Source: Zafaria ginkgonis
GTDB taxonomy: Bacteria; Actinomycetota; Actinomycetes; Actinomycetales; Micrococcaceae
Length of the DNA stretch: 64,000 bases
Reading direction: 5' to 3'
Assembly: GCF_039540195.1 (NCBI RefSeq)
Contig: NZ_BAABEO010000001.1
Span: 124,001-188,000 of the forward strand
Shown here: one piece after another, positions 32,461 to 40,047 of the stretch
Layout of the letters: every line of letters begins with the position of its first letter
Position numbering within the stretch: position 1 is the first letter of the stretch
The notes under the pieces: generated by a model
What the model was told of the DNA's origin: nothing
Database searches by the model: none
What the model saw: only the letters and a program-made list of their open reading frames with translations
Made by a program: the position numbers and the translations under genes

Positions 32461-33171
32461 TTATGGACCTGTTCCATCACGGCTGCTGGGCGCTACTTCG
32501 TCTAGGAGATATGTTGCCAGTCGCTCTGGTTGGCTGAGCGCGATCAGGTGGCCGCCGGGGAGTACATCGATGGGGAGGCCCAGCCGGTCTTGTGCCACGT
32601 GCTGTTGGAATGTCAGCGGGAAGAACCGGTCGTCTGCTCCGGCGGCGATGCGGGTCGGCACGCTGGGCCAGGCGGTGAGCGGCCAGGGGTCGGCGAATGG
32701 TCGGTTTGACTGGCGGGGCTCGCCCCGGCTGAGCACCTCCTGTATGACGTTGTCGGGCACGTCGTGGAAGAACTCTGCGATGGGGTCGAAGGCCCCCGTG
32801 GGGTCGCGTCCGTCCGCTCGTGCCTTGGCGGCGTGCGCCTTTTGGTGGCCGGTGTTCGCCCACCAGTCTTGGCCGGTTTCCCCGGGTTTGGGGATCATCG
32901 CGTTGATCAGCACGATTTCCGCCACGGGGCGGCGGGCAGCGACCAGTGGTGCGGTGAAGCCGCCCATCGATTGGGCCACGAGCGTGACGGTTTCGTGGCC
33001 GTCGGCAGCGGCTTCGATCACGTTGGCGTACGCCGATAGGCCTGCGGTGTCATCTGCAGCTGGCAGATCCACCGCGATCGCGGCATGTCCCCTGCGGAGA
33101 AGATGCGGTACCAGCCAGTCCCAGTAGCCGGCGTCGCCGCCGGCACCGGGAACGAGTATGAACGTTGTCAT
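32461..33171 (-). CDS. Alpha/beta hydrolase (RsbQ/salicylate-esterase-like)
   Basis: 236 residues. It starts MTTFILVPGAGGDAGYWDWLVPHL, with oxyanion region GAGG, nucleophile elbow AQSMGGFTAP (Ser68), acid in AAGADDRFFPL and catalytic His in LPGGHLIALSQPERLA. It is a small cytosolic hydrolase of the esterase or hydroxynitrile-lyase-like group; the substrate is not known. It is flanked by ISL3 and IS30 remnants, so it was probably brought in or exposed to rearrangement. Confidence 0.88.
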   Translation of the reverse strand: MTTFILVPGAGGDAGYWDWLVPHLLRRGHAAIAVDLPAADDTAGLSAYANVIEAAADGHETVTLVAQSMGGFTAPLVAARRPVAEIVLINAMIPKPGETGQDWWANTGHQKAHAAKARADGRDPTGAFDPIAEFFHDVPDNVIQEVLSRGEPRQSNRPFADPWPLTAWPSVPTRIAAGADDRFFPLTFQQHVAQDRLGLPIDVLPGGHLIALSQPERLATYLLDEVAPSSRDGTGP

Positions 33172-33375
33172 TTCTGCTCCTGGACTGCGTCTGGGGTTGC
33201 CGGGAGTATCGGCCGGTGGGTATCAGCGCATCGAGGATTGCGCATCAGTCGGACTTTCCGGTCAAGGACTGGCCGGAATAACGCTTGGGGGTGTGGGTCG
33301 GTAGCGTTTCCACTGTATCCGGAAGTGGGTGTTCCTTGATCGGTTGTGCGTGGGGCATGAACCGTCCCGGGAATC

Positions 33376-33585
33376 ATGCCGCCGTTTTGTTGGCGGCGTC
33401 CTCTGCTGCGCCAGTACTTCCCCAAGGGCACGAACCTCAACCTCCACGGCCCGGGACGCCTCCTCGAGGTCGCCACCGAACTCAACCAGCGACCCCGGAA
33501 AATCCTCGGCGGCGTCACGCCCGCCGTAGCACTCCAGAAGCTACTCTTGAACCCACCAAAACCGTCCGTTGCGACGACCCTTTGA
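33376..33585 (+). mobile_element. IS30-family transposase remnant (C-terminal end)
   Basis: The frame carries LRQYFPKGTNLNLHGPG, LLEVATELNQRPRKILGGVTPAVALQKLL, which is the conserved end of IS30 transposases (FPKGTDL, LNxRPRKTLGWxTPAEA). Stop at 33583-33585. The following bases (GTTGCGACGACCCTTTGA) look like the IS30 terminal repeat and run straight into half of a palindromic repeat. The rest of the transposase is missing. Confidence 0.75.
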
Positions 33586-33592
33586 AACCGCC

Positions 33593-33610
33593 CGTCCGTT
33601 GCAAGACACA
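33593..33610 (+). repeat. Palindromic repeat, right half only (copy 7)
   Basis: CCGTCCGTTGCAAGACACA equals the right half and flank of copy 3. The left half is absent; IS30 end-like sequence stands in its place, so the IS probably inserted at the loop of this copy. Confidence 0.7.
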
Positions 33611-33714
33611 CTTTTGGCTGGTGGCAGCGTCGGCTACTGGCTTGAGTGCCCTTTCTCGATTGCTTCGCCGCCGGCCTTCACGCTACGGCCGGAAGCGGCT
33701 GGGAGACTGTTGTC

Positions 33715-34125
33715 GTGACCATCGACATCAAAGCCATGCTCCATCGGGTCATCGCCGAGGTGTTCGACGGAAACTTCACCGTGGAGGACGCGACCTCCAG
33801 GGAGGATCCTCAGCTACACAGGGTCCGCGTGGCCTGCCGGTTCGATGAGGGCCGCACGGCCATCATCCGGGCCAGCTACGAGTGGGTGGACGCCTTCGTC
33901 CCCGAGCTGGAGGTCCAGACCGTCCTCTTCGACTACGACGATGCGGAACAGGAAAAGGCTGACGAGCTTCGAAGGCTCTGCCTTGTCGTGCGCGCCTACC
34001 TGCAGGGGGAGGGGCGTATCGAACGGCGGCGGCGGCTGTTCCGCCGGGGCACGGTCGCGGTTCTGGTGATCGAGGTGGACGGCCTTGAATGGCGCCTCGG
34101 CCGGAACCACTGGGTGGTTCCCTAG
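33715..34125 (+). CDS. Protein of unknown function
   Basis: 136 residues from GTG 33715 (GGGAGA 9 bases upstream); ATG at 33736 is possible. Mixed alpha/beta, charged, no membrane segment. It has acidic FDYDDAEQEKADELRRL and basic GRIERRRRLFRRG stretches and ends in GLEWRLGRNHWVVP. I do not recognise the family. It is the first of a row of small unknown genes between repeat copies 7 and 8. Confidence 0.6.
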   Translation: MTIDIKAMLHRVIAEVFDGNFTVEDATSREDPQLHRVRVACRFDEGRTAIIRASYEWVDAFVPELEVQTVLFDYDDAEQEKADELRRLCLVVRAYLQGEGRIERRRRLFRRGTVAVLVIEVDGLEWRLGRNHWVVP

Positions 34126-34218
34126 CCGTAGGGCTGATCCTTCCGCCCGTTCCGGCCCCGGAAGACGGGGCACTTCCTGCGGCGAGGACGCCTGGTTGGC
34201 CTGTGGCACACTGGCGAA

Positions 34219-34770
34219 ATGGACACCCGGCACATCCCTCCGGCCTCGATCGCGGCGCGCTGGAACGCTTCCGACCAGGCTGTGGATTTGGTGATCGATG
34301 GGCGCGCGGTCATCGACATCGTTGACCCGCAAAAACAATGGGGTGTTTCCCCGTTTGCGCGCCGGTTCAGGCGGGCAGCGGCTCGCGGGTGGCTGTCCAG
34401 GTACCGCGGGGTGTTCGATGGCCGCGACGAGAGGCTTCTGGAGGGGGAGCTGGAGATCGCGGTCTGCGGGGCGTGCGGCGACCGGGGGTGCGGGAACCTT
34501 GCGGTCTACGTGGACATGGACGCGGACACGGTCGTGTGGCGGCAGCCGCACTGGGCCGGGGACGACGAGGAGGACGACGAGGAGCCCGGTCCCGACGATC
34601 CAGAATCGCTCTTGCCGCAGGTACTGGTGTTCGGCCGTGCCGAGTACGACGCAGCGCTGGCCGACGCGGAGCGGTTCATCAATCGCCCGGGGTGGCGCCG
34701 GGAGACGCCGGAAGCCGCAATATGGCCGAATTGGCTGCGGAACCGGTTCACGAGGTTGTGGGCCAAGTAG
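34219..34770 (+). CDS. Protein of unknown function with CxxCGDxGCG motif, paralogue A
   Basis: 183 residues. It is related to the protein at 35353-35886: both have an N-terminal VDLxIDGxxVxxIx segment, a central IAVCGACGDRGCGNLAVYV (about 78-96) with a C-x2-C-x4-C zinc-knuckle-like motif, an acidic linker (DDEEDDEEPGPDD) and a C-terminal LPQVLVFGRAEYDAAL. The fold is soluble. Such proteins with a rubredoxin-like knuckle often act as immunity or regulatory partners, but no evidence here fixes a role. Confidence 0.65.
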   Translation: MDTRHIPPASIAARWNASDQAVDLVIDGRAVIDIVDPQKQWGVSPFARRFRRAAARGWLSRYRGVFDGRDERLLEGELEIAVCGACGDRGCGNLAVYVDMDADTVVWRQPHWAGDDEEDDEEPGPDDPESLLPQVLVFGRAEYDAALADAERFINRPGWRRETPEAAIWPNWLRNRFTRLWAK

Positions 34771-34982
34771 GATCGCGCGCGCTGCCCGTCCGGGGGTCGG
34801 TGACGGAAGTGCGGTCGGCTCGCAGCCGTCCGATGCACGTACTGGCCGGTGGTTCAGTCTCCGTCTTCGTCCCGCACGATTTCGATGTGGGAGACGAACC
34901 ACCCTTTCCGGTGTCCGGTTCCGACGGTCGATCTCAAGGCAGGCCGTCATCCTGCCCGAGGCAGGCCTTCTAGGGTGGAATC

Positions 34983-35339
34983 ATGAACACACCGACGCCG
35001 GAACAGCTTCACATTTTCGGCCAACTCATCGCCCACGCGGGCGGCCTCGCCCCTATCCTTGAGGCGCAGTTCGCGGCGAGCCGGACCAAAGGCTGGGCGT
35101 TCTGCGGCGTGTGCTTCGATCTGGAGGTGGCAGGGGATGTGCCCCTGCTTCCCGAGGGCACCGAGCGCCCGCTGGCCTTCGAGGTGGACCCTGCCGCGGC
35201 TTCGGACCTGGTTCAGGTTCTGCTGTGGCATGACGACGGCCGGTCGAGCGGGATCGAGGTGTCCGCAGTCGATGATCCGCACCCCGGACTGAGGAACTTG
35301 CAGATCATCGGCTGCCTGCGCGAAAACCGGGCACCGTGA
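34983..35339 (+). CDS. Protein of unknown function
   Basis: 118 residues, ATG 34983 after AGGGTGGA. Soluble; the N-terminus TPEQLHIFGQLIAHAGGLAPILEAQF is helical, followed by strands GWAFCGVCFDLEVAGDVPLL. It lies between the two CxxCGDxGCG paralogues and converges with the second. No family recognised. Confidence 0.58.
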   Translation: MNTPTPEQLHIFGQLIAHAGGLAPILEAQFAASRTKGWAFCGVCFDLEVAGDVPLLPEGTERPLAFEVDPAAASDLVQVLLWHDDGRSSGIEVSAVDDPHPGLRNLQIIGCLRENRAP

Positions 35340-35352
35340 AGACCGGCTGCCT

Positions 35353-35886
35353 TTAACGGGCGAGGCCAAGCAGCCGCCGGAGGCGCCGAAAGCGGAGCTC
35401 TGACGGAGGAGGAACACGCCACGGTCCAGGTGCAAGCATCTCCAGGGCGGAGTTCAGGGCCGCTTCGTACTGCTTCTTGTCGAACACGATGCGCTCGGGG
35501 AACGCCTGGGCAAGGGGCTCCGGGTCGGGCAGCTCGTCGAACTCATTTTCTCGGTCCAACGTCCACCGGACGTCCTCCCAAGCGACTTCCGTGCCAGTCA
35601 CGGTGATGCGCGCGATGATGGCGCCGCATCCGAGATCTCCGCACTGCGAGCACACGGCCAGTTCGATCTGGCCGGGGCCCAGGGGAGCGTTAGTTTCTCT
35701 CTGTCCCAGCAGGGCCGCGGCACTCTCCAGCACCGGCTCGCGAAGCCACCGGTTCGCAAGGGGTGTGATCCTGTCAGCAACCTCGGGAATCAGTTCAAGG
35801 ACGGACTTCCCGTCGATCAGGAGGTCGACATACTTCTCCTCTTCCACCCATCTCACGCCGAGGGTCCGGTGTTGATCTATCGCCAT
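35353..35886 (-). CDS. Protein of unknown function with CxxCGDxGCG motif, paralogue B
   Basis: 177 residues. The central IELAVCSQCGDLGCGAIIARI matches paralogue A at 34219-34770, as do the N-terminal YVDLLIDGKSVLELIPEV and the C-terminal FPERIVFDKKQYEAALNSAL. Identity is low to moderate, so the duplication is old. The two copies point toward each other around the 34983 gene, whose stop lies 13 bases from this one's stop. Confidence 0.65.
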   Translation of the reverse strand: MAIDQHRTLGVRWVEEEKYVDLLIDGKSVLELIPEVADRITPLANRWLREPVLESAAALLGQRETNAPLGPGQIELAVCSQCGDLGCGAIIARITVTGTEVAWEDVRWTLDRENEFDELPDPEPLAQAFPERIVFDKKQYEAALNSALEMLAPGPWRVPPPSELRFRRLRRLLGLAR

Positions 35887-36061
35887 GGAGTCAGTATGCC
35901 CTGCGGCGTTCGAACCTAGGGGAGAACGGCCGCGGTCAGATCTCTCAAGACGCTATTGGCTATTGAGATGGGCGGCCATCGGGGGCTGGTCGGGCCTCGT
36001 GTGCCCCGCTCGAGGCTCCTTCAATGCGCCGGAGGCTTAGGGTGGAACCGCCGGTTCCTCA

Positions 36062-36421
36062 TCACGAGCACAGCCCCGGCTCGGAGGTCAGCGCGGAGGG
36101 GCAGCCTTGCTCGATGTCGATGATGGTGATGGCCAGGGACGCAGCCAGAAGGACGAGGAAGCCGGCCAGCATGAACATGCTCTTGGACAGTCCTCCGGGG
36201 ACCCATGCGTCGGGGGAGTCGTAATCGCCGTTGCCGTACGTGTAGGCCCTCCACAGCCATCCGGACCCGCAGAAGTGAATGAACGCCAAGGCATACGACG
36301 CCACGGCCGCAGCCGTGCGGAGCCCGGTGAACCAGACGGACAGGGTGAGGGTGGCCAGGACCAGTGCCGCGGTGAGCACCAGCGAGTGCCAGCTGGTCAG
36401 CCGACGTACAAGTGTTTTCAT
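36062..36421 (-). CDS. Small membrane protein of unknown function, second of a pair
   Basis: 119 residues from ATG 36421, which overlaps the stop of the upstream gene (ATGA). Three membrane segments (about 14-34, 40-60 and 80-102) and a Trp/Tyr-rich loop SGWLWRAYTYGNGDYDSPDAWVPGG between them. No family recognised. It is clearly translated with the upstream membrane protein gene. Confidence 0.65.
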   Translation of the reverse strand: MKTLVRRLTSWHSLVLTAALVLATLTLSVWFTGLRTAAAVASYALAFIHFCGSGWLWRAYTYGNGDYDSPDAWVPGGLSKSMFMLAGFLVLLAASLAITIIDIEQGCPSALTSEPGLCS

Positions 36422-36864
36422 CCCAAGATCCCCACGCCCGTGTCGGCTCCTGCCGCGTATCCGACCGTTAGAGCTGCGGCCCCTGCCAAAGGCAGGACCA
36501 AGAGCCAGCGCCAAAAGTATTTGACGAGGCTGTTCCGTCGCTCTGCCCGCTCACGATAATCCGGGTCCCATGCGAATCGGCTGCCCATCGAGACCTGAGC
36601 CTCCACAAAAAGGGCAAACCGGGAAGGATGCCCCGCGGTTGCGGCGAAGAAGCTGAGGCTGCCCGCGGCCATCCACGCCGCCGTGAGCAAAAGCGGGTCC
36701 CAGCCCAACATCAGGGCCAGCTGCCATGCGGCAAATGCAGGGAACACCAACAGGACTGAATAGGCGTAAAAGATTGACCCGATATCCACTTTTCCCTCTT
36801 GGGGGTCGTATCGGCTGGCCATGAGCAGCCAAACGGTCGCGACCAGCGCCACGATGAGAGCCAT
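36418..36864 (-). CDS. Membrane protein of unknown function, first of a pair
   Basis: 148 residues from ATG 36864; a TTG three codons upstream is possible. Four membrane segments (about 1-20, 35-60, 62-80 and 122-142) with the conserved-looking loop ASRYDPQEGKVDIGS and a charged loop DYRERAERRNSLVKYFW. It forms a two-gene unit with the downstream gene. Repeat copy 8 lies 185 bases upstream. Confidence 0.65.
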   Translation of the reverse strand: MALIVALVATVWLLMASRYDPQEGKVDIGSIFYAYSVLLVFPAFAAWQLALMLGWDPLLLTAAWMAAGSLSFFAATAGHPSRFALFVEAQVSMGSRFAWDPDYRERAERRNSLVKYFWRWLLVLPLAGAAALTVGYAAGADTGVGILG

Positions 36865-37048
36865 CAGCGGCAATGTTCCAAGAATTCTTCCGTTTCTATC
36901 GTCAGCTAGCGAGGGAACTCCGGTTCCCGTACTTGGAGGCAGTCGGCTCCCTTGGCGGTCAGGATCCCTATCCGGGTGGCACCCTAAAGTCGAGGCTAGG
37001 CCACCGCCACGCCCTTGGGCGAACCGCCCATCGCCGCGGCTCAGAGAG

Positions 37049-37090
37049 CGTCTCGACAAGAACGTCTCGCATCCCACCGGTTGCAAGGCG
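37049..37090 (+). repeat. Palindromic repeat, copy 8
   Basis: CGTCTCGACA left part, then CGTCTCGCA and TTGCAAGGCG arms around TCCCACCGGT. Near-consensus with small changes. It lies 99 bases downstream of the stop of the minus-strand gene at 37190. Confidence 0.87.
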
Positions 37091-37189
37091 CGGGCGAGGG
37101 GCCGCGCTGACTTTCGCGTGCTGCGATTGAGCATCGCGGGGCGGCTCGCTGGTGGCGGGACGGCGGGGGTGGCTCCTGCTTTCCTGGAG

Positions 37190-37459
37190 CTAGTTGGTCC
37201 GCTGGTCGCGGCCGTTGCCTCGTCCGTGGTTTCGGCCCTGACCGCTGGTGCGCTGTCCGGCGCGCCGCTGGCCGGGTGGTTGCTTCCTGGACGGTTGCGG
37301 ACGGAACGGGATCTCTGCTTCCGGTAACGCTTCGTCAAATCCTTCGGGCGCCGGGGGAGCGGTGAACACGGCTGGGGGAGCGACGGTTTCGCGGGATGCC
37401 GGGCTGACCGGCGGGGCCTCTCCGGCCAACGGGTTCATGAACAGGGGGTCGGGGGGCAT
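37190..37459 (-). CDS. Small Pro/Gln/Arg-rich protein
   Basis: 89 residues from ATG 37459 (GAAAGG upstream). The first half is Pro/Ala-rich with acidic FDEALPEAEIPF; the second half is basic and Gln/Gly/Arg-rich, with QRRAGQRTSGQGRNHGRGNGR, like a disordered nucleic-acid-binding tail. It is divergent from the DUF4193 gene. It could be a real low-complexity protein, or a chance frame in GC-rich DNA. Confidence 0.4.
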   Translation of the reverse strand: MPPDPLFMNPLAGEAPPVSPASRETVAPPAVFTAPPAPEGFDEALPEAEIPFRPQPSRKQPPGQRRAGQRTSGQGRNHGRGNGRDQRTN

Positions 37460-37727
37460 GGCGGCCTTTCGGGCGGGGTGGGAGTCGGACCAGCCTACCC
37501 TCGGCCTTCCGGGAACTTGCTGTCTGGTGCCCTGCTGCCCGTCGCTGGCAAGGCGCTTGCGAGCAGGTTCGGCGTGACCGTTCTTGAGGGAGGGAGCTGG
37601 ATCCTCACGCAAGGTCTCCCGGCTGGTCGACGGTGCTGACGGTCGGTGGATCGCGGGTTCCGCGTGAGCGTGGGGCGCGGATGCCTTAGGGTTGCGGGGC
37701 AGAACCCGCAATCGAGGAACAGGACAT

Positions 37728-38027
37728 ATGGCACAGGACTATGACGCGGCACGCCCCGAAGTGGCCGAGCAGAGCGAGGAGACGTACAAGAGCGTCCGGA
37801 GCATGGCGGCGCCGACGGCCCGTACGGTCGTCGAGGAACTCGACGTCGCCGAGGACGTGGACGGGCTCGAACTGCCCGGAGCCATCGTCAACGATGAGCT
37901 GGTCGTTGCGGTGATCCCGCAGGGCGAGGACGAGTTCGTCTGCGGCTCGTGCTTCACCGTGCGCCACCGGTCCCAGTTGGTGCGCGAGAAGGACGGCACC
38001 GCCTACTGCCGCGACTGCGAGCTGTAG
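37728..38027 (+). CDS. DUF4193 family zinc-ribbon protein
   Basis: 99 residues, ATG 37728 after GAGGAACAGG. The family opening MAQDYDA and the zinc ribbon C72-x2-C75 and C94-x2-C97 are complete, with VAVIPQGEDEF before and RHRSQLV between. The family is found only in actinobacteria and is often essential-looking and widely conserved; the biochemical role is unknown, but it resembles small transcription-associated zinc ribbons. A broken relative lies at 16232-16462. Confidence 0.9.
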   Translation: MAQDYDAARPEVAEQSEETYKSVRSMAAPTARTVVEELDVAEDVDGLELPGAIVNDELVVAVIPQGEDEFVCGSCFTVRHRSQLVREKDGTAYCRDCEL

Positions 38028-38127
38028 GGCACGTCGGGTGCGGGATTCGCCGCCGGCGACGGGCGGGCCGCGGCCGACCAACCGGGGAACGCGGCGCCTC
38101 AAGACCGGCGATCTGTAGGCTGAGGGG

Positions 38128-38742
38128 GTGGACTTCCTCTCGATCCCCACGCTGACCGGTGCCTTGGCCACACTGGAACCGCTGGCGCTGGAGCATGCCA
38201 CGGAGTTGGCGGAGGCGGTCGCCGAGAACGACCTCCACAAGGTCTGGTACACCCGCCCGCCCTTCCCGGAGGGGATGAGTGCGGAGATCGAGAACCGGTT
38301 GGCCAAGCACGACGCCGGCCAGATCGTCCCGTGGGCGATCCGTCGGGCCAGCGATGGCCGGGCGGTCGGGATGACGACCTTCCTCAGTATCCGTCCCGAC
38401 CACCGGCGTCTGGAGATCGGTTCCACTTGGATCGCCCCCAGTGCCCAGGGCACCGGCCTCAATACCGGGGTGAAGCTGCTGCAGCTCACCCATGCCTTCG
38501 ACGCGCTGGACTGCATTGCCGTGGAATTCCGCACCCACTGGCACAACCAGCGCTCCCGGCGGGCCGTCGCCGCGCTCGGAGCCAAGCAGGACGGGGTGCT
38601 GCGCAACCACGACCTGTGGCGGGACGGAACCATGCGCGACGTCGTGGTGTTCTCCATCATTGAGAGCGAGTGGCCGACGGTGAAACTATCCCTGACCGAA
38701 AAGCTGCGCACTCCACAACCAAACGTCAAAACAAACAGCTAA
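38128..38742 (+). CDS. GNAT family N-acetyltransferase
   Basis: 204 residues from GTG 38128. RimJ/RimL-type GNAT layout: GALATLEPLALEHATELAEAV at the start, RRASDGRAVGMTTFLSIRPDHRRLEIGSTWIAP as the central strands, the acetyl-CoA loop QGTGLNTGVK near 110-120 and RSRRAVAALGAKQDGVLRNH. It probably acetylates an N-terminal amino group or a small amine. Repeat copy 9 lies 28 bases after the stop. Confidence 0.9.
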   Translation: MDFLSIPTLTGALATLEPLALEHATELAEAVAENDLHKVWYTRPPFPEGMSAEIENRLAKHDAGQIVPWAIRRASDGRAVGMTTFLSIRPDHRRLEIGSTWIAPSAQGTGLNTGVKLLQLTHAFDALDCIAVEFRTHWHNQRSRRAVAALGAKQDGVLRNHDLWRDGTMRDVVVFSIIESEWPTVKLSLTEKLRTPQPNVKTNS

Positions 38743-38769
38743 CCTGGCAAACTTCCGGGACAGCCCTAC

Positions 38770-38810
38770 TGTCTCGACAGAGTGTCTTGCATCCCACCGG
38801 TTGCAAGACA
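38770..38810 (+). repeat. Palindromic repeat, copy 9
   Basis: TGTCTCGACA, then TGTCTTGCA and TTGCAAGACA arms around TCCCACCGG. This is the cleanest copy of the family. It starts 28 bases after the GNAT stop. Confidence 0.92.
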
Positions 38811-39157
38811 CCCGAGTGGGCCCGGGTATGGCTGTGATCATGGCGAGGCATCCGGATCCCCCAGGAAGATCTCGCGCTGCCCACGGGCGCTGGTTGCGAT
38901 CGCCCTGCGAATGCCTCCCGCGGGTCAGTGCGTGGGGTGCATTTCTACAAGCTGTTGTCTTACGACAACCGGATCCGTGGCATCCAATAGCGAGGCTCGG
39001 GATCAGGCCCTCCCGAGGTGTGTTCAGCGGTTCGCGTCCACAACCATCTGAACTTCGTCTTGGCGGAGGGGCGCGCCGAGGTGGTAAACGGAGTCCTTTT
39101 GCATCCCGGTGAGGGATGCCTGCGGGTCGGATTCGAAATGTGGTTGTCGCTTGGCCG
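38811..39157. other. Intergenic, no gene recognised
   Basis: Between repeat copy 9 and the end of the GntR gene. TTGCATCCCGGTGAGGGATGC near 39100 forms a hairpin but lacks the repeat's outer arms. Nothing else is seen. Confidence 0.4.
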
Positions 39158-39877
39158 TTATTGCTCCGTCAAGGGATCGATTGCCACAAGGATTTCCCGC
39201 AGATGTTCCTGCATGGCGTTGCGGGCGGCTGCAGGATTCCTTGACTGGATTGCCGTGAAGATCATCCTGTGGGCGGTGACGGACTGCTTCATCCTCTGGG
39301 CTGTCTGAAAGGTGGTCTGGCGCGTCGGGGCCATCCACCCGTGGGTCTCATCCACGAGGCGGATCAGCAACGGGTTGTGGGTCACGCGCGCGATCGCGGA
39401 GTGGAATTCGACGTCGTACCGCTGCAAGGCCGAAGGCGACGGCGAGGATTTCAGCAGTTCCTGCTCCGACGCCAGAAGCGGCTCTTCCAAGGAGGCGAGC
39501 TCCCGGGCCGAGTGCCGAACCGCTGCCCGCTCGGAGATGGGTGGTTCGATGACGCTGCGAAGGTCCATGACTTCACGGATCGTCCGTTGTTTCTGGCTCA
39601 TGTTTCCAAAGATGCTGCCCTCCAGCGCCCGGTCCTCGGCTGAGTTGACTGTCCATCCGGACCGTGGCCGGCTGGACAGGTAGCCTCGCATCTCGAGGTC
39701 CTGAAGGGCCTGCCTCACCGAGATTCTCGACGCGCCGAGTATCTCAGTCAGATGACGCTCGCTGGGAAGCTTTGAACCGGAGGCGATCCGCCCGCTTTCA
39801 ATCAGGCGGGCCAAGCGCTCACTGAGCCGCTCGGGCACCGTTGCCCCGGACACGTTGATTTCATCCCAAACAGTCAC
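39158..39877 (-). CDS. GntR/FadR family transcriptional regulator
   Basis: 239 residues from GTG 39877, with AAGGAG 6 bases upstream. Winged helix at residues 8-70: LARLIESGRIASGSKLPSERHLTEILGASRISVRQALQDLEMRGYL. The C-terminal FCD effector domain has EVMDLRSVIEPPISERAA, a metal-site-type DVEFHSAIARVTHN and HRMIFTAIQSRN. It is divergent from a peptide transporter and glutamyltransferase operon, which it probably controls through TGGTCCTACCA sites. Confidence 0.92.
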   Translation of the reverse strand: MTVWDEINVSGATVPERLSERLARLIESGRIASGSKLPSERHLTEILGASRISVRQALQDLEMRGYLSSRPRSGWTVNSAEDRALEGSIFGNMSQKQRTIREVMDLRSVIEPPISERAAVRHSARELASLEEPLLASEQELLKSSPSPSALQRYDVEFHSAIARVTHNPLLIRLVDETHGWMAPTRQTTFQTAQRMKQSVTAHRMIFTAIQSRNPAAARNAMQEHLREILVAIDPLTEQ

Positions 39878-39892
39878 CGCAACTCCTTCATC

Positions 39893-39980
39893 TGGTCCTA
39901 CCAAAATACCAGAGAAGCCTTTGATTACTTGGGATGATTGGTTGGGAGGCCCTTTCTTCGTTGACATTTTGGTCCTACCA
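39893..39980. promoter_or_regulatory. Divergent promoter with two GntR/FadR-type operators
   Basis: The palindrome TGGT-CCT-ACCA occurs at 39893-39903, just upstream of the GntR gene, and at 39970-39980. The second copy directly follows a -35 TTGACA (39961-39966) for the transporter operon. FadR-subfamily regulators bind TGGTnnnACCA sites, so repression of both directions is expected. Confidence 0.75.
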
Positions 39981-40047
39981 GAAAAACATGATTGCTGTGT
40001 TGACCGTCACACTTCCCGGTTGGCGCCCCGTTCTGAAAGGTTTGCTC

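Noticed and set aside
39090..39125. Another copy of the palindromic repeat (TTGCATCCC)
   Set aside because: Only the loop-side word matches; arms and left part are absent.
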